Source of the DNA: Flavobacterium wongokense
Lineage (GTDB): Bacteria > Bacteroidota > Bacteroidia > Flavobacteriales > Flavobacteriaceae
NCBI RefSeq assembly: GCF_021608265.1
Contig: NZ_JAKIHP010000001.1
Location: 1,240,001-1,304,000 of the forward strand
Length of the DNA: 64,000 bases
Reading direction: 5' to 3'
Below are positions 26,346 to 35,786 of this stretch, piece by piece (position 1 is the first letter of the stretch; each line of letters starts with the position of its first letter). The notes under the pieces are model-generated. The model did not search any database and was not told the DNA's origin. It was given only the letters and a program-made list of their open reading frames with translations. A program made the translations under genes and the position numbers.

Positions 26346-26852
26346 ATGCGGTATTTTGCTCTAATAATCCTCTCTTTTCTCTTGTTAAATTTTTCTTCCT
26401 GCAAATCCCAAAAGTCAGGCGAAGAGAAAACCCTGTTGAAAATTGACTCAACAAAGGCTGTAGCAAAAAAAATATATTTATTCAAAAACAAAAAACTTGA
26501 GGTTTTGGAAACAAACGGTTCGTTATCCTATAAGATGGAAACCAATCCAAAAACCAGCGTTTTGCTTTTTGTTTATGAAAAAGACATGGATAAGGTTGCC
26601 TACGATGGCGGCTACAAAGAAGAAGTTGTCTTTGAAATTCCCAATGATGTTGCGGAGCAAAACTATACAGATTCAGAGTTGCAAAATACCAAAATGCTCT
26701 TTGGAAGGTATTGTTTCTGCAGAGGGAAAAATGGCCTGTTTAAAATTGAGAAGGGCAAACTGCACCTAGCTTCAACAAAGAAAGGGCCTCACTTTGAACT
26801 TCAATTCAAAATTGATGAAGTGCCACAGGTTACAACCGAAATCAACTATTAA
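26346..26852 (+). CDS. Hypothetical lipoprotein
   Basis: 168 residues from the ATG at 26346; a longer frame from 26319 is rejected because it begins next to the predicted -7 box and spoils the signal peptide. The signal MRYFALIILSFLLLNFSSC puts the lipid on Cys19. The mature part is beta-rich with charged turns (KKIYLFKNKKLEVLET, TSVLLFVYEKD, VVFEIP, MLFGRYCFCRGKNGLFKIEKGKL) and holds a Cys-x-Cys pair. I do not recognise a family. It is probably an envelope lipoprotein, transcribed alone or with ribF 84 bases downstream. Confidence 0.75.
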   Translation: MRYFALIILSFLLLNFSSCKSQKSGEEKTLLKIDSTKAVAKKIYLFKNKKLEVLETNGSLSYKMETNPKTSVLLFVYEKDMDKVAYDGGYKEEVVFEIPNDVAEQNYTDSELQNTKMLFGRYCFCRGKNGLFKIEKGKLHLASTKKGPHFELQFKIDEVPQVTTEINY

Positions 26853-26936
26853 ATTTTTTCTATTTTAAAAGAGTAAAAGTTATCGTTTTTAATTGCTAAA
26901 AACATATTTTTGTGGTGTCATATTTTTACTAAATCC

Positions 26937-27866
26937 TTGAAAATATTCCATTCCATAAATTCATTTTCTACTAATCAGCAAACTGTTGTCACGATTGGCA
27001 CTTTTGATGGCGTTCATCTTGGCCACCAAAAAATATTGGAACAGGTTACCCAAAATGCGCAGCAACTACATTGCGAAAGCCTGGTACTTACTTTCTTTCC
27101 ACATCCAAGGATGGTGCTTCAGGAAGATACCGAAATGAAACAGCTCAACACACTCAATGAGAAATTCGATTTGTTGGATAATTTAGGAATCGATAATCTT
27201 GTTGTTCATCCTTTTGACAAGGAGTTTTCAAGGTTGACAGCCGAAGAATTTGTCAAACAGGTTTTGGTCGATATCTTCAAGGTGAAAAAAATTATCATTG
27301 GTTATGACCATCGCTTCGGGCGCAACCGGACTGCCAACATTGACGACCTGATCACTTTTGGCGAGACTTTCGGTTTTGAAGTAGAACAAATTTCCGCTGA
27401 GGAAATCAATGAAGTTTCGATTAGTTCTACCAAAATCAGGAATGCACTTTTAGAAGGGAATGTGGAATTGGCATGTGATTATTTAGGCTATCCTTATTCA
27501 CTAACCGGAATTGTTTCCAAAGGAAAACAACTTGGAAGGACCATAGGTTACCCAACGGCAAACATTAAAATAGCCGAAAGCTACAAACTCATTCCGGCAA
27601 ACGGAGTGTATGTTGCCAAAAGCGTTGTTGACGGAACAACGGTTTATGGCATGATGAACATTGGGACAAGGCCAACAGTTGATGGAACTACACAAACCAT
27701 CGAAATTAATTTCTTCGATTTCAAAGCGGATTTGTACGATAAGGTGATTACAGTTTCACTAATGAAGCGTATGCGCGATGAGCAGAAATTCGAATCAATT
27801 GATGCACTGAAAGCGCAATTAGGTCAGGATAAAATAAACGCCCAGGATTATATTGACAAATTATAA
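26937..27866 (+). CDS. ribF: Bifunctional riboflavin kinase/FAD synthetase
   Basis: 309 residues when started at the TTG at 26937, which gives (M)KIFHSINSF, the N-terminus I recall for Flavobacterium RibF. A longer frame from a TTG at 26910 lies over a -7-like box (TATTTTTG 26905-26912) and is less likely. The N-terminal half is the FAD synthetase nucleotidyltransferase (GTFDGVHLGHQKIL, then SSTKIRNALLEG); the C-terminal half is riboflavin kinase (GRTIGYPTANI, MNIGTRPTVDG, RDEQKFESID). It converts riboflavin to FMN and FAD. A TTG start may lower its translation. Confidence 0.94.
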   Translation: MKIFHSINSFSTNQQTVVTIGTFDGVHLGHQKILEQVTQNAQQLHCESLVLTFFPHPRMVLQEDTEMKQLNTLNEKFDLLDNLGIDNLVVHPFDKEFSRLTAEEFVKQVLVDIFKVKKIIIGYDHRFGRNRTANIDDLITFGETFGFEVEQISAEEINEVSISSTKIRNALLEGNVELACDYLGYPYSLTGIVSKGKQLGRTIGYPTANIKIAESYKLIPANGVYVAKSVVDGTTVYGMMNIGTRPTVDGTTQTIEINFFDFKADLYDKVITVSLMKRMRDEQKFESIDALKAQLGQDKINAQDYIDKL

Positions 27867-27982
27867 TAATCAAAACATATCCTGTTTTGATTAGTCATTT
27901 TCTTCCTTTTTTGTTAAATGATTTAACTGTCAAAGATATTTTTCTTAATTTTATAGTGTTGTCTAACTAAAAAACTACCACT

Positions 27983-28423
27983 ATGAAACTGCCAAAAGAA
28001 CTTATTAATGGAATTATAATATTTGCCGGAATCGCACTTTACTTCTTGGTCATTGATTTTTTAAACCTGTCGGACATACTCTGGCTAAGAGTCTTTAATG
28101 TACTTTTTGTATGGTATGGCGTTACCCGAACCCTCAGCTCAAATATGGCGGAAGGAAAAAGGGATTATGCATACAATTTATTTTCAGCAGGAGCGACAGC
28201 ATTGTTAGGGGTTATTTTTGCCATCATAGGTTTGGTTTCCTACATCCATTTAAGAGGTGGAGATACTTATATCAAAAATTTTTCAGAAGACTTATTATTT
28301 GGCGGTGAGCCAACAGCCAATCAATACTGCATCGGGATTTTGTTCGAAGGTGTAGCTTCTGCCTTAATCGTTGTTTTTGTATCCGTTCAGTATTGGAGAA
28401 GGAAAATGGCTCCACAAGATTAA
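27983..28423 (+). CDS. Small integral membrane protein of unknown function
   Basis: 146 residues with four probable membrane helices: about 9-28 (IIIFAGIALYFLVIDFL), 33-50 (WLRVFNVLFVWYGV), 70-92 (AGATALLGVIFAIIGLVSYI) and 118-138 (ILFEGVASALIVVFVSVQYW). A short polar loop (HLRGGDTYIKNFSEDLLFGG) precedes the last helix. Similar four-helix proteins are common in Flavobacteria, but I cannot name a function. It is followed by a terminator and stands alone before bioB. Confidence 0.75.
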   Translation: MKLPKELINGIIIFAGIALYFLVIDFLNLSDILWLRVFNVLFVWYGVTRTLSSNMAEGKRDYAYNLFSAGATALLGVIFAIIGLVSYIHLRGGDTYIKNFSEDLLFGGEPTANQYCIGILFEGVASALIVVFVSVQYWRRKMAPQD

Positions 28424-28450
28424 TAATTTTTTGATTCTATCATAGATTGT

Positions 28451-28479
28451 AAAAAGCCTCAATTTTATGGGGCTTTTTT
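28451..28479 (+). terminator. Terminator after the small membrane protein gene
   Basis: AAAAAGCCTCA, loop ATTTTA, TGGGGCTTTTTT, with one T-G pair. Confidence 0.75.
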
Positions 28480-28503
28480 ATTTGTTCATAATGACTCACA
28501 AAA

Positions 28504-28534
28504 TTGTAACTTACATACAATTTAATTACTTTTG
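28504..28534 (+). promoter_or_regulatory. bioB promoter (TTG-N20-TACTTTTG) overlapping an inverted repeat
   Basis: TTG at 28504-28506, 20 bases, then TACTTTTG (28527-28534): a good match to the Bacteroidota -33/-7 promoter. TTGTA (28504-28508) and TACAA (28516-28520) form an inverted repeat over the -33 element and could be an operator. The spacing is shorter than that of the classical BirA box, so the regulator is unknown. Confidence 0.6.
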
Positions 28535-28555
28535 GTGCAATATAAAATAGCACCT

Positions 28556-29641
28556 ATGAGTATTACAAAACACAATTGGACTAAAGAAGAAATCATCGCT
28601 ATATACAATAAACCTTTAATGGATTTGCTTTACGAAGCTGCTACAATCCATAGGCAGCAACACGATCCAAATGTTGTACAGGTTTCCACTTTACTATCAA
28701 TAAAAACCGGAGGTTGCCCTGAAGATTGTGGCTACTGCCCACAGGCTGCACGTTATCATACCGATATTACAGGTAATGACCTGATGACTGTAAGCCAGGT
28801 AAAAGCACAGGCGTTGAGGGCCAAATCAAATGGTTCTTCAAGGGTCTGCATGGGTGCTGCATGGCGCAATGTAAAGGACGGTGAGGAATTTGACCAGGTT
28901 TTGGAAATGGTAAGGACCATCAACAAACTGGATATGGAAGTTTGCTGTACCTTGGGAATGCTAACCGAAAACCAGGCGCAACGTTTGGCCGAAGCAGGAT
29001 TATATGCCTACAACCACAATTTAGATACTTCAGAAGAATATTATAAGGATGTAATTTCAACACGAAGTTTTGATGACCGTTTGGAAACCATCGAAAACGT
29101 GCGTAAAACCAATGTAACAGTTTGCAGTGGAGGAATTATCGGAATGGGAGAAAGCATTGAAGACAGAGCAGGAATGTTGGTTGCACTTTCAACCTTAAAT
29201 CCACAACCGGAATCTGTGCCGATTAACGCATTGGTGGCTGTAGAAGGTACACCATTGGCTGATGAAAAACCAGTTGAAATCTGGGAAATGATACGAATGG
29301 TAGCAACAACAAGAATCGTAATGCCTGAAACACAGGTACGCCTTTCGGCAGGTAGAACGGAAATGTCAAGAGAGGGACAGGCAATGTGTTTCTTCGCTGG
29401 AGCGAATTCCATTTTTGCCGGAGACAAATTATTGACTACTCCAAATCCCGATGTAAATGAAGACATGAAAATGTTCGAAACGCTTGGATTGGTGGCTCAA
29501 AAACCATTCATTAAAGTAATGCAGCCTAAGACTGTAGAAGCGGAAGACTCACAATTCCAGTCATTAGGTGAAAAACCAAAATGGACGCGTCCCGGACATA
29601 CCATCGAAAGAAACCTGGAAGCATCAGGAAAAGCTAAATAA
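28556..29641 (+). CDS. bioB: Biotin synthase
   Basis: 361 residues from the ATG at 28556; an upstream GTG frame lies within the promoter and is rejected. The radical-SAM cluster motif is C54-x3-C58-x2-C61 in GGCPEDCGYC. Also present: the MGAAWRNV strand, CCTLGM, YNHNLDTSEEYY and the RLSAGRTEM segment with the arginine that binds the auxiliary [2Fe-2S] cluster. It inserts sulphur into dethiobiotin as the last step of biotin synthesis. It stands apart from the other biotin genes, which form a leftward operon at 36253-40740. Confidence 0.97.
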   Translation: MSITKHNWTKEEIIAIYNKPLMDLLYEAATIHRQQHDPNVVQVSTLLSIKTGGCPEDCGYCPQAARYHTDITGNDLMTVSQVKAQALRAKSNGSSRVCMGAAWRNVKDGEEFDQVLEMVRTINKLDMEVCCTLGMLTENQAQRLAEAGLYAYNHNLDTSEEYYKDVISTRSFDDRLETIENVRKTNVTVCSGGIIGMGESIEDRAGMLVALSTLNPQPESVPINALVAVEGTPLADEKPVEIWEMIRMVATTRIVMPETQVRLSAGRTEMSREGQAMCFFAGANSIFAGDKLLTTPNPDVNEDMKMFETLGLVAQKPFIKVMQPKTVEAEDSQFQSLGEKPKWTRPGHTIERNLEASGKAK

Positions 29642-29683
29642 TATTTTAACTTATTATGTAAATTTATTTCGAAAACCTTTTTT

Positions 29684-29691
29684 TAAATTTG
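29684..29691 (+). promoter_or_regulatory. Possible promoter of the cupin gene, -7 box TAAATTTG
   Basis: Exact TAnnTTTG match, 55 bases before the ATG at 29747. The -33 element is uncertain. Confidence 0.45.
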
Positions 29692-29746
29692 CTTTATATC
29701 GAAAGATGTAAAGCATTTTTTTTGTAATTCACTTTATTCAACATCT

Positions 29747-30604
29747 ATGGCGTTAACACTGTCAGAAATTGAACGCGTAAAAACAATTAGCAAAGAAGAT
29801 TTCTATAACCATTATGTTAGGAAACAAAAACCCCTAATCATCGAGCAGCTTACCAGTGATTGGCCTGCCTTTGAAAAATGGAACCTCAATTACATTAAGG
29901 AAATTGCGGGTGATAAAGTAGTTCCGCTTTATGACGATAGGCCGGTTTCACACAAGGATGGCTTTAACGAAGCACACGCCAAAATGAAAATGGCGGATTA
30001 TATCGATTTGCTTCAGTCGAAGCCAACCAACTATCGGATATTCCTGTACAACCTAATGAAGGAAGTACCAGTTTTAAACAATGATTTCAAATGGCCTGAT
30101 ATCGGGTTGCGTTTGGTGAAGCAATTACCGATGTTGTTTTTTGGAGGTGAAGGAGCCAGGGTTTTTATGCATTACGATATTGATTATTCCAATATTCTTC
30201 ATTTCCATTTTCATGGGAAAAAGAAATGCATGCTGTTTGCACCAGACCAAAGTCCCTATTTATACAAGGTACCCCATTCCTTAATTTCCCGTGAAGACAT
30301 AGATTTTGACAATCCCGATTATGAAAAATGGCCGGCTTTAAAAAAAGCCAAGGGCTTGGTAGCGGAATTAAATCATGGTGAAATGCTTTACATGCCTGAA
30401 GGCTATTGGCATTATATGAAATATGTTACTCCGGGATTTTCGATGAGCCTGAGGGCTTTCCCGAGAACGATAACCAATCTGTCAAAAGCGGCATACAATG
30501 TTTTTATCATGCGTCATTTTGATACCATGATGCGAAAATGGAAAGGGCAGCAGTGGATTGACTATAAAAATCAAAAGGCAATTATCAATACCAAAAGTGA
30601 CTAA
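29747..30604 (+). CDS. Cupin-8/JmjC-like Fe(II)/2-oxoglutarate-dependent oxygenase family protein
   Basis: 285 residues, soluble, cytoplasmic. The N-terminal PLIIEQLTSDWPAFEKWN segment and the double-stranded beta helix are those of cupin_8 (JmjC-type) hydroxylases. The iron facial triad can be seen as His142-x-Asp144 in FMHYDIDYSN and distal His222 in PEGYWHYMKY. Relatives hydroxylate amino acid side chains, such as ribosomal proteins or elongation factors in E. coli YcfD and eukaryotic FIH; the substrate here is unknown. The last ~50 residues are a basic helical tail. A terminator follows directly. Confidence 0.85.
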   Translation: MALTLSEIERVKTISKEDFYNHYVRKQKPLIIEQLTSDWPAFEKWNLNYIKEIAGDKVVPLYDDRPVSHKDGFNEAHAKMKMADYIDLLQSKPTNYRIFLYNLMKEVPVLNNDFKWPDIGLRLVKQLPMLFFGGEGARVFMHYDIDYSNILHFHFHGKKKCMLFAPDQSPYLYKVPHSLISREDIDFDNPDYEKWPALKKAKGLVAELNHGEMLYMPEGYWHYMKYVTPGFSMSLRAFPRTITNLSKAAYNVFIMRHFDTMMRKWKGQQWIDYKNQKAIINTKSD

Positions 30605-30605
30605 T

Positions 30606-30643
30606 AAAAAAAGGTCCTGTTAATTCTAACGGGACCTTTTTTT
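30606..30643. terminator. Bidirectional terminator between convergent genes
   Basis: A-run, GGTCCTGTTA, loop ATTC, TAACGGGACC, T-run. It serves the rightward cupin gene and the leftward 1596-residue gene. Confidence 0.87.
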
Positions 30644-30664
30644 ATTTTATGTTTTCCAAAGAAA

Positions 30665-33600
30665 TTAAAGGATGATTTTCCTTGTGATGGTATTGCCATT
30701 TTCCAATTTGATCTTAACAATCAAGGCTTGCTGCCTTGCTGTAATGCCAGAGGTTGTAAAATCTTTGCTTGCTATCGATTTCGCGTCCAATAATTGTCTT
30801 CCCAAAATGTCATAAACGGTCACTTCCTGAATGACTTCAACAGAAGATTTGATAGTCATTACTCCATGATTTGAAGCTAAGACAACTGAACTGTCACCGG
30901 TCTCTAAATCAGGGTTGCCCAAAGAACTCCTGTTGTATCTTAGTTGAAAGCGATCATTAATGATACCTTCATTCGCATTGAAGCTATACGGGTTTTGCCT
31001 TAAATCGTATATGATGTTTAATTGCTTATCTTCAAGGAAGATACTTTGTGTATCCTCTGCAAATATACCATCAACGGCGCCAATCGCTATTTTATAATCT
31101 CCAGTCTGCATTACACGGATTCCAATCGGAACAACATCACTGCTGTCAAAAGGCGATGGCCTTCCTTGTATGGTCAGCGTTTCGTTATTGGCAATGGTAT
31201 AAATGTTGAAATCGTTTGCCATGTTTTTCGAAGCATCATAAAGTCGGTCTAAACCAGCAGTTGCTTCAGGAGCATACCCCAATAAAGTTCTTGTAGGAAC
31301 ATTGTTGGTATCAACTAAGTCAAGCCAAATTCTATGAACACCTTGTTCTCCTGTCTGTGAAGTTTTGTAAAACTGACTATTGGAATAGGTTTTATCACGA
31401 AGGCTGTTTTTAAAATTAACAGTTCCGTTTCCTGTTGCGCCATCATTCATCATCACAAAGAATCCCTGGCCACCGGCAATGTAGCCGTTAAATACAGATG
31501 GACCGCTCGATCCTCCCAAGGCATTGTAGGTAATATAATCACTATTGGTATAGTTATATAAATAAGAACCATAGAACGGATTTCCGGTTACTGTAGGAGT
31601 AGTGTTGTGTGTCCACAAATAAACATATCCCTGAATGCCGGTGTTATAGGATAGGAAATCAACCGCCTTGATTGACGAAGGATATGGATTTCCAACTAAA
31701 TTCCAGTTATCATCATAGTTTGTAACAGTTACCCCATTTCCGGGTCCAACCGTACTCGCTGTAGTATTGTTTCCTCGGCTAATGGTCACCGGAATAACAC
31801 CATTATTTGCAACTCCTGTGAAAACAGCGGGAATGTTGGTTGCAGCCATCGAATAGATGTTCGAACCTCTCATTATGATGCCATTACCTGCAGTCATTGT
31901 ACTTCCTGGTGATAACTGCCAGTTTCCTGAACTTACAGGGCTGTTGACATTGGTTGCCAATGGATTCCATTTGTAAATAAATCCAGGCGTTGGGCTCGAA
32001 TAAATATTGTTTATGACTTGTCCTGCAACAGGTGAAGACCAATACACATAGTCAGAGCCTCTTATAGAAGACGCTGTTCTTTGGTAATTGATGCTTCCTG
32101 TATTTGTCGCTGTATCGTTTATCTGAACCAAACTTCCGTTATTGGCAATAGTCAGGGTTCCGTCATTTTTAACATCACTTTGGATCTCAAAATAATAACC
32201 ACTGTCTACAATAACATTCCGCCCTGATTTTATCTGGCATTCGCATGCCTGCACACTTCCGTGATCTACTGCCGCAGTCGTAGTGTAGTCGCCATCAAAA
32301 ATTGCCTTGGTGCTTGATGTTGGAAATCCTGCAGTCCAGTTTGTTCCATTCCAGGTAGAAGATTGTGCCGTCTGCCCTTCTATTTTAATATCGTCAATCG
32401 CCCATAACTCGTCATCCCTGTCAACATTAAGCGTAATCCTAATCCAAAGTGTTGACGATTGCGGAAGGTTTTTTACATTATAAGTAGCGATACCGTTCGC
32501 CAATTCGGCATTTCCATTTCGGGTATCCAAAGTTACTCCGGTATTATTTCCTGTATAATAAGCATTGAATACTCCATTCGCCGCAAGGTTCCATCTCGAA
32601 TTGGTGTAACCTCTCAAAACCGATTCTACAGACCAGTTAACCCCACCATCAATACTCGTTTCTATTTGTACTAAATCATTGACATCCAAACCTTGTGTTG
32701 ATCCAGTAACTCTGTAAGCACCAACTTTCATAGAGAAATTAATGTTGTTGTACTGACTTACATCAACTTGGTTTAGTAATATAACGGCACTTCTTGTAGT
32801 GGATGTTCCTATGCCTTTGAATTGAAAAGACCTACTTCCATTGGAAGCTGCGACTAATCCCGAACCATTATTATAGGAACCTCCAACGTTTGTGGTCACA
32901 GTTCCGTCGGTAGTATACGAATAAGTCCAGGTAGGCGTAGCAGGAGCTGCTTCAAAATCCTGTTGATATATAGTTTGGACGCTGTTGTTACTACAAGGAA
33001 TATAAACAATTCCCTCACCCGAAATGGCAAAAGTAAAGGTTCCGTTAATTGAGTCAGGAGTTGTCCTTCCAGAATCAGTATAAACATTAAAAGTTACGGT
33101 CGCATTTTTAACACCTGCCGATGTTGGAGTAAAGCTTATTGTAAACGATGTCGTATTGGCATTACTCAGGGCACCGTTGGTTGGTAAGCCAACAACAGTA
33201 AACATGGAGGCGTCAAGCCCTGATATTACCGGAGTAGTAGAAAGATACCTTGTTGATCCCGATAAATTGGTAACAACAAAAGTATTTTGTTTAATACCGC
33301 TTGTTACAGCTACCAGCCCAAAGTTGGTCAGGTTGGTTGTCGTCGTTGTCGACGAGCCCGATGGAATATCATAACCGTTTCCGCTTACATAAATATTATT
33401 GGAACCTTGACACGTTCCGCTGATGTTAAAGTTATAAACTGCTTCGTCTGTGTCATTATTGTAGATGGTAACAGTTGCATTTTTAGCACCTCCAGATGTT
33501 GGTGTAAACGTAATATCAAATGTTGTGGTTCCGCCACCTGCAATGGAGTTGGATGGAATTGCTGTCACACTAAACTGTGCGGCATGTGCACCGGTAATTG

Positions 33601-35455
33601 TTATATAAGGAGAAGCACCACTTAGTGCAAGGGAAGTGGTTCCTAAATTTTCTATCGTAAATGTCCTGACTGAGAAGTTTCCTTGTATAGTAACCGGAAA
33701 TGCCGTATGGTTGGTTCCCGATGGATAAATACTGTTATCCGGAATACTCTGTCCATTTCCTTTTACATTAATTTCAACAAGAGGTGTTACTGTTCCTGTT
33801 CCCTGTATTAAAAAATCATAAGTCGCTTCATTGGAATCATTGCTGTTAATGGTCAAGGTTGTATTCCTTGTACCCGCAGCACCAGGCGTAAAAGTAACTA
33901 CAACGTCATAAAACGCTCCGCCTGCTATGGTAAGGGGGAAAGTTATTGCAGGAAAAGTAAAATCTCCTGAATTCCCGCCATTCATAAACAAATTTGTTAT
34001 AACTAAATTCGCATTACCTAGATTTTCTATCCTGAATGTTTTGGTTGGACTTGGCGACCCAACAACAAATGTTCCGAACAAAGTGTTGTCTAGTCCACTT
34101 GGCGTAGTATCACCATCAACTATGCTTGGGTTTGAACCTACAATTCCTTTTACGTTTATTTCAGGAGCTGGCGAAGTGCTGCAGGTAAGCGTTGGGATGG
34201 TAGCCGCAGTCCTATAATTTATCGTAGCTGGAACCGGTCCTGCTGTGGCATTCCATGGAATCAAGGCAAAAGTATAGCTTGAACCCCCATTGAGGCCACT
34301 GATAGTTGCAGAAGTGGCAATAGTTGAGGCAATGTAGCTTCCAACAGTTGAGTCTCCGATTACTGCTGCAGCGCCATAAATTGTCCCGTCAGTTGGTATT
34401 CCTGTTGGAGTAGCGCCCTGACGATAGATGATTAAATAACCAGAGGCTGAAATTGTACTAGCCGCCGCAAAATTTACGGTAATTGAAGTAGCAGTAGACG
34501 CTCCACAAGTCGTAAATGAAGCATGCGAAGCGGGTTCGTTGGCTAGTGTATAAAAATCAAAACTTTCCGGATTGGTAGTGTTGAAACAAACGTTTGTGCC
34601 ACTTCCATTGTATGCATAAGGTGTGGCCGTATATTGCGTTCCCGGAGTAAGGCCTGAAATCCCGGTAACAGAAGTACCGGTATTTTTATATACAACACGG
34701 TTATTTACATCAATTTGCCCGGCACTAGCCCAGGCAGTATTAGCTGTATAATTGGTCCCTGATGAAGGAGCTGTAATTCCGGTACTGGTTTGACGAAGCG
34801 ATACCAATGTCCCTGCTGCTGTTGCACCAGCCGTCCATGATAAATCGACACCTGTTGTTGTTGCATTGCTCGAACTAATTGCCGATGCCTGTGAGGTTGG
34901 TGTACTACAAGGTGCTGTAGTAACAACAGTTCCGTTAAAGGTGAAGTCATCGATACTAAAGGTTGTTGTTGACAAAGGCATTCCATAAACATAAATCCTA
35001 AAGGTAATAGCAGATGTTACATTTTGATAAGCAGCTGCAGATAAAGAAATAGTTGTTCCTGCCGCAGTAGGAGTTCCAATATTGGATGCATATCCATCAA
35101 CACTTGAACGGAAAGCAAAATTTGGAGAACCGGATGACAATGTAGATGTATAAACAAAACTTACAAAGTTTATTTCATAGCCACCATTTGGAGTTAATGT
35201 AAATTCATAATAGTCTGTTAAGTCTATGGCTCCAGTACTCCACCCATTCGAATTATAACGATTATTGGCATTAGATCCAGGAATACCTGAGCCTCTTCCA
35301 ATACCTGATACAGTTATATTTGCATTAAAGGTTTGGCCGGTAGTATAAGGATTTGCCGTGTTAGGATTTGTTCCAGTAATTGGATTTGTAAAAATAGATT
35401 GCCCCCATGATAAGGTACTAATCAAAAGCGCAACAAAAAGTATTTTAATTTTCAT
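30665..35455 (-). CDS. Large secreted modular protein with choice-of-anchor D-type domains, T9SS substrate
   Basis: 1596 residues. Signal peptide MKIKILFVALLISTLSWGQ; an N-terminal beta domain (~20-180); two fibronectin-like units (about 185-430); three successive immunoglobulin-like units of the choice-of-anchor D type (about 430-800) marked by EINVKGN, TFTIENLG, FDITFTP and NNDTDEAVYNF; a jelly-roll region (about 815-1000); a longer beta-rich part; and a C-terminal sorting domain ending NTITRKIIL. Cysteines are few. It should be exported by T9SS as an adhesin or surface-layer-like protein. No enzyme motif is seen. It is a single-gene unit with a terminator behind it. Confidence 0.88.
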   Translation of the reverse strand: MKIKILFVALLISTLSWGQSIFTNPITGTNPNTANPYTTGQTFNANITVSGIGRGSGIPGSNANNRYNSNGWSTGAIDLTDYYEFTLTPNGGYEINFVSFVYTSTLSSGSPNFAFRSSVDGYASNIGTPTAAGTTISLSAAAYQNVTSAITFRIYVYGMPLSTTTFSIDDFTFNGTVVTTAPCSTPTSQASAISSSNATTTGVDLSWTAGATAAGTLVSLRQTSTGITAPSSGTNYTANTAWASAGQIDVNNRVVYKNTGTSVTGISGLTPGTQYTATPYAYNGSGTNVCFNTTNPESFDFYTLANEPASHASFTTCGASTATSITVNFAAASTISASGYLIIYRQGATPTGIPTDGTIYGAAAVIGDSTVGSYIASTIATSATISGLNGGSSYTFALIPWNATAGPVPATINYRTAATIPTLTCSTSPAPEINVKGIVGSNPSIVDGDTTPSGLDNTLFGTFVVGSPSPTKTFRIENLGNANLVITNLFMNGGNSGDFTFPAITFPLTIAGGAFYDVVVTFTPGAAGTRNTTLTINSNDSNEATYDFLIQGTGTVTPLVEINVKGNGQSIPDNSIYPSGTNHTAFPVTIQGNFSVRTFTIENLGTTSLALSGASPYITITGAHAAQFSVTAIPSNSIAGGGTTTFDITFTPTSGGAKNATVTIYNNDTDEAVYNFNISGTCQGSNNIYVSGNGYDIPSGSSTTTTTNLTNFGLVAVTSGIKQNTFVVTNLSGSTRYLSTTPVISGLDASMFTVVGLPTNGALSNANTTSFTISFTPTSAGVKNATVTFNVYTDSGRTTPDSINGTFTFAISGEGIVYIPCSNNSVQTIYQQDFEAAPATPTWTYSYTTDGTVTTNVGGSYNNGSGLVAASNGSRSFQFKGIGTSTTRSAVILLNQVDVSQYNNINFSMKVGAYRVTGSTQGLDVNDLVQIETSIDGGVNWSVESVLRGYTNSRWNLAANGVFNAYYTGNNTGVTLDTRNGNAELANGIATYNVKNLPQSSTLWIRITLNVDRDDELWAIDDIKIEGQTAQSSTWNGTNWTAGFPTSSTKAIFDGDYTTTAAVDHGSVQACECQIKSGRNVIVDSGYYFEIQSDVKNDGTLTIANNGSLVQINDTATNTGSINYQRTASSIRGSDYVYWSSPVAGQVINNIYSSPTPGFIYKWNPLATNVNSPVSSGNWQLSPGSTMTAGNGIIMRGSNIYSMAATNIPAVFTGVANNGVIPVTISRGNNTTASTVGPGNGVTVTNYDDNWNLVGNPYPSSIKAVDFLSYNTGIQGYVYLWTHNTTPTVTGNPFYGSYLYNYTNSDYITYNALGGSSGPSVFNGYIAGGQGFFVMMNDGATGNGTVNFKNSLRDKTYSNSQFYKTSQTGEQGVHRIWLDLVDTNNVPTRTLLGYAPEATAGLDRLYDASKNMANDFNIYTIANNETLTIQGRPSPFDSSDVVPIGIRVMQTGDYKIAIGAVDGIFAEDTQSIFLEDKQLNIIYDLRQNPYSFNANEGIINDRFQLRYNRSSLGNPDLETGDSSVVLASNHGVMTIKSSVEVIQEVTVYDILGRQLLDAKSIASKDFTTSGITARQQALIVKIKLENGNTITRKIIL

Positions 35456-35786
35456 TATAAAAAATGAATTATGTTATCGTATTCGTTTTCACAGTAATAG
35501 CCCCTCAATTTTTGGCGCACAAAAAAAGGTCAAGACATGACTGGTAGAAAACGGGACAACAAAACTACATCTAAATTACTAAATAACAACGGTTTTAGCT
35601 TAAGAAATTATTAATAAAATGTGTCTTTAATGCGTCATTTTGTTGATAAAAAAACCGGATAACGTTTTTATCAGCCTTTTTAGGTGCTTTGAGGCTTTTT
35701 ACTAGTTTATTTTTCATCGGTTTAATCTTAAAAAAAGTTAAGATTAATTGCAATTCCCTAATTTTGTTCCTGAATACTTTTTAAAA
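35456..35786. other. Intergenic region between divergent T9SS-protein and recX genes
   Basis: No gene is supported. A TAATTTTG at 35759-35766 fits a -7 box 20 bases before the recX ATG at 35787. Two short A/T-rich inverted segments (for example TAATCTTAA and TTAAGATTA around 35724-35746) form a weak hairpin just upstream of it. Nothing else is recognised. Confidence 0.5.

Noticed and set aside
28435..28555. Possible biotin riboswitch before bioB
   Set aside because: Only a terminator and a promoter fit here, and no biotin riboswitch class is known to me.
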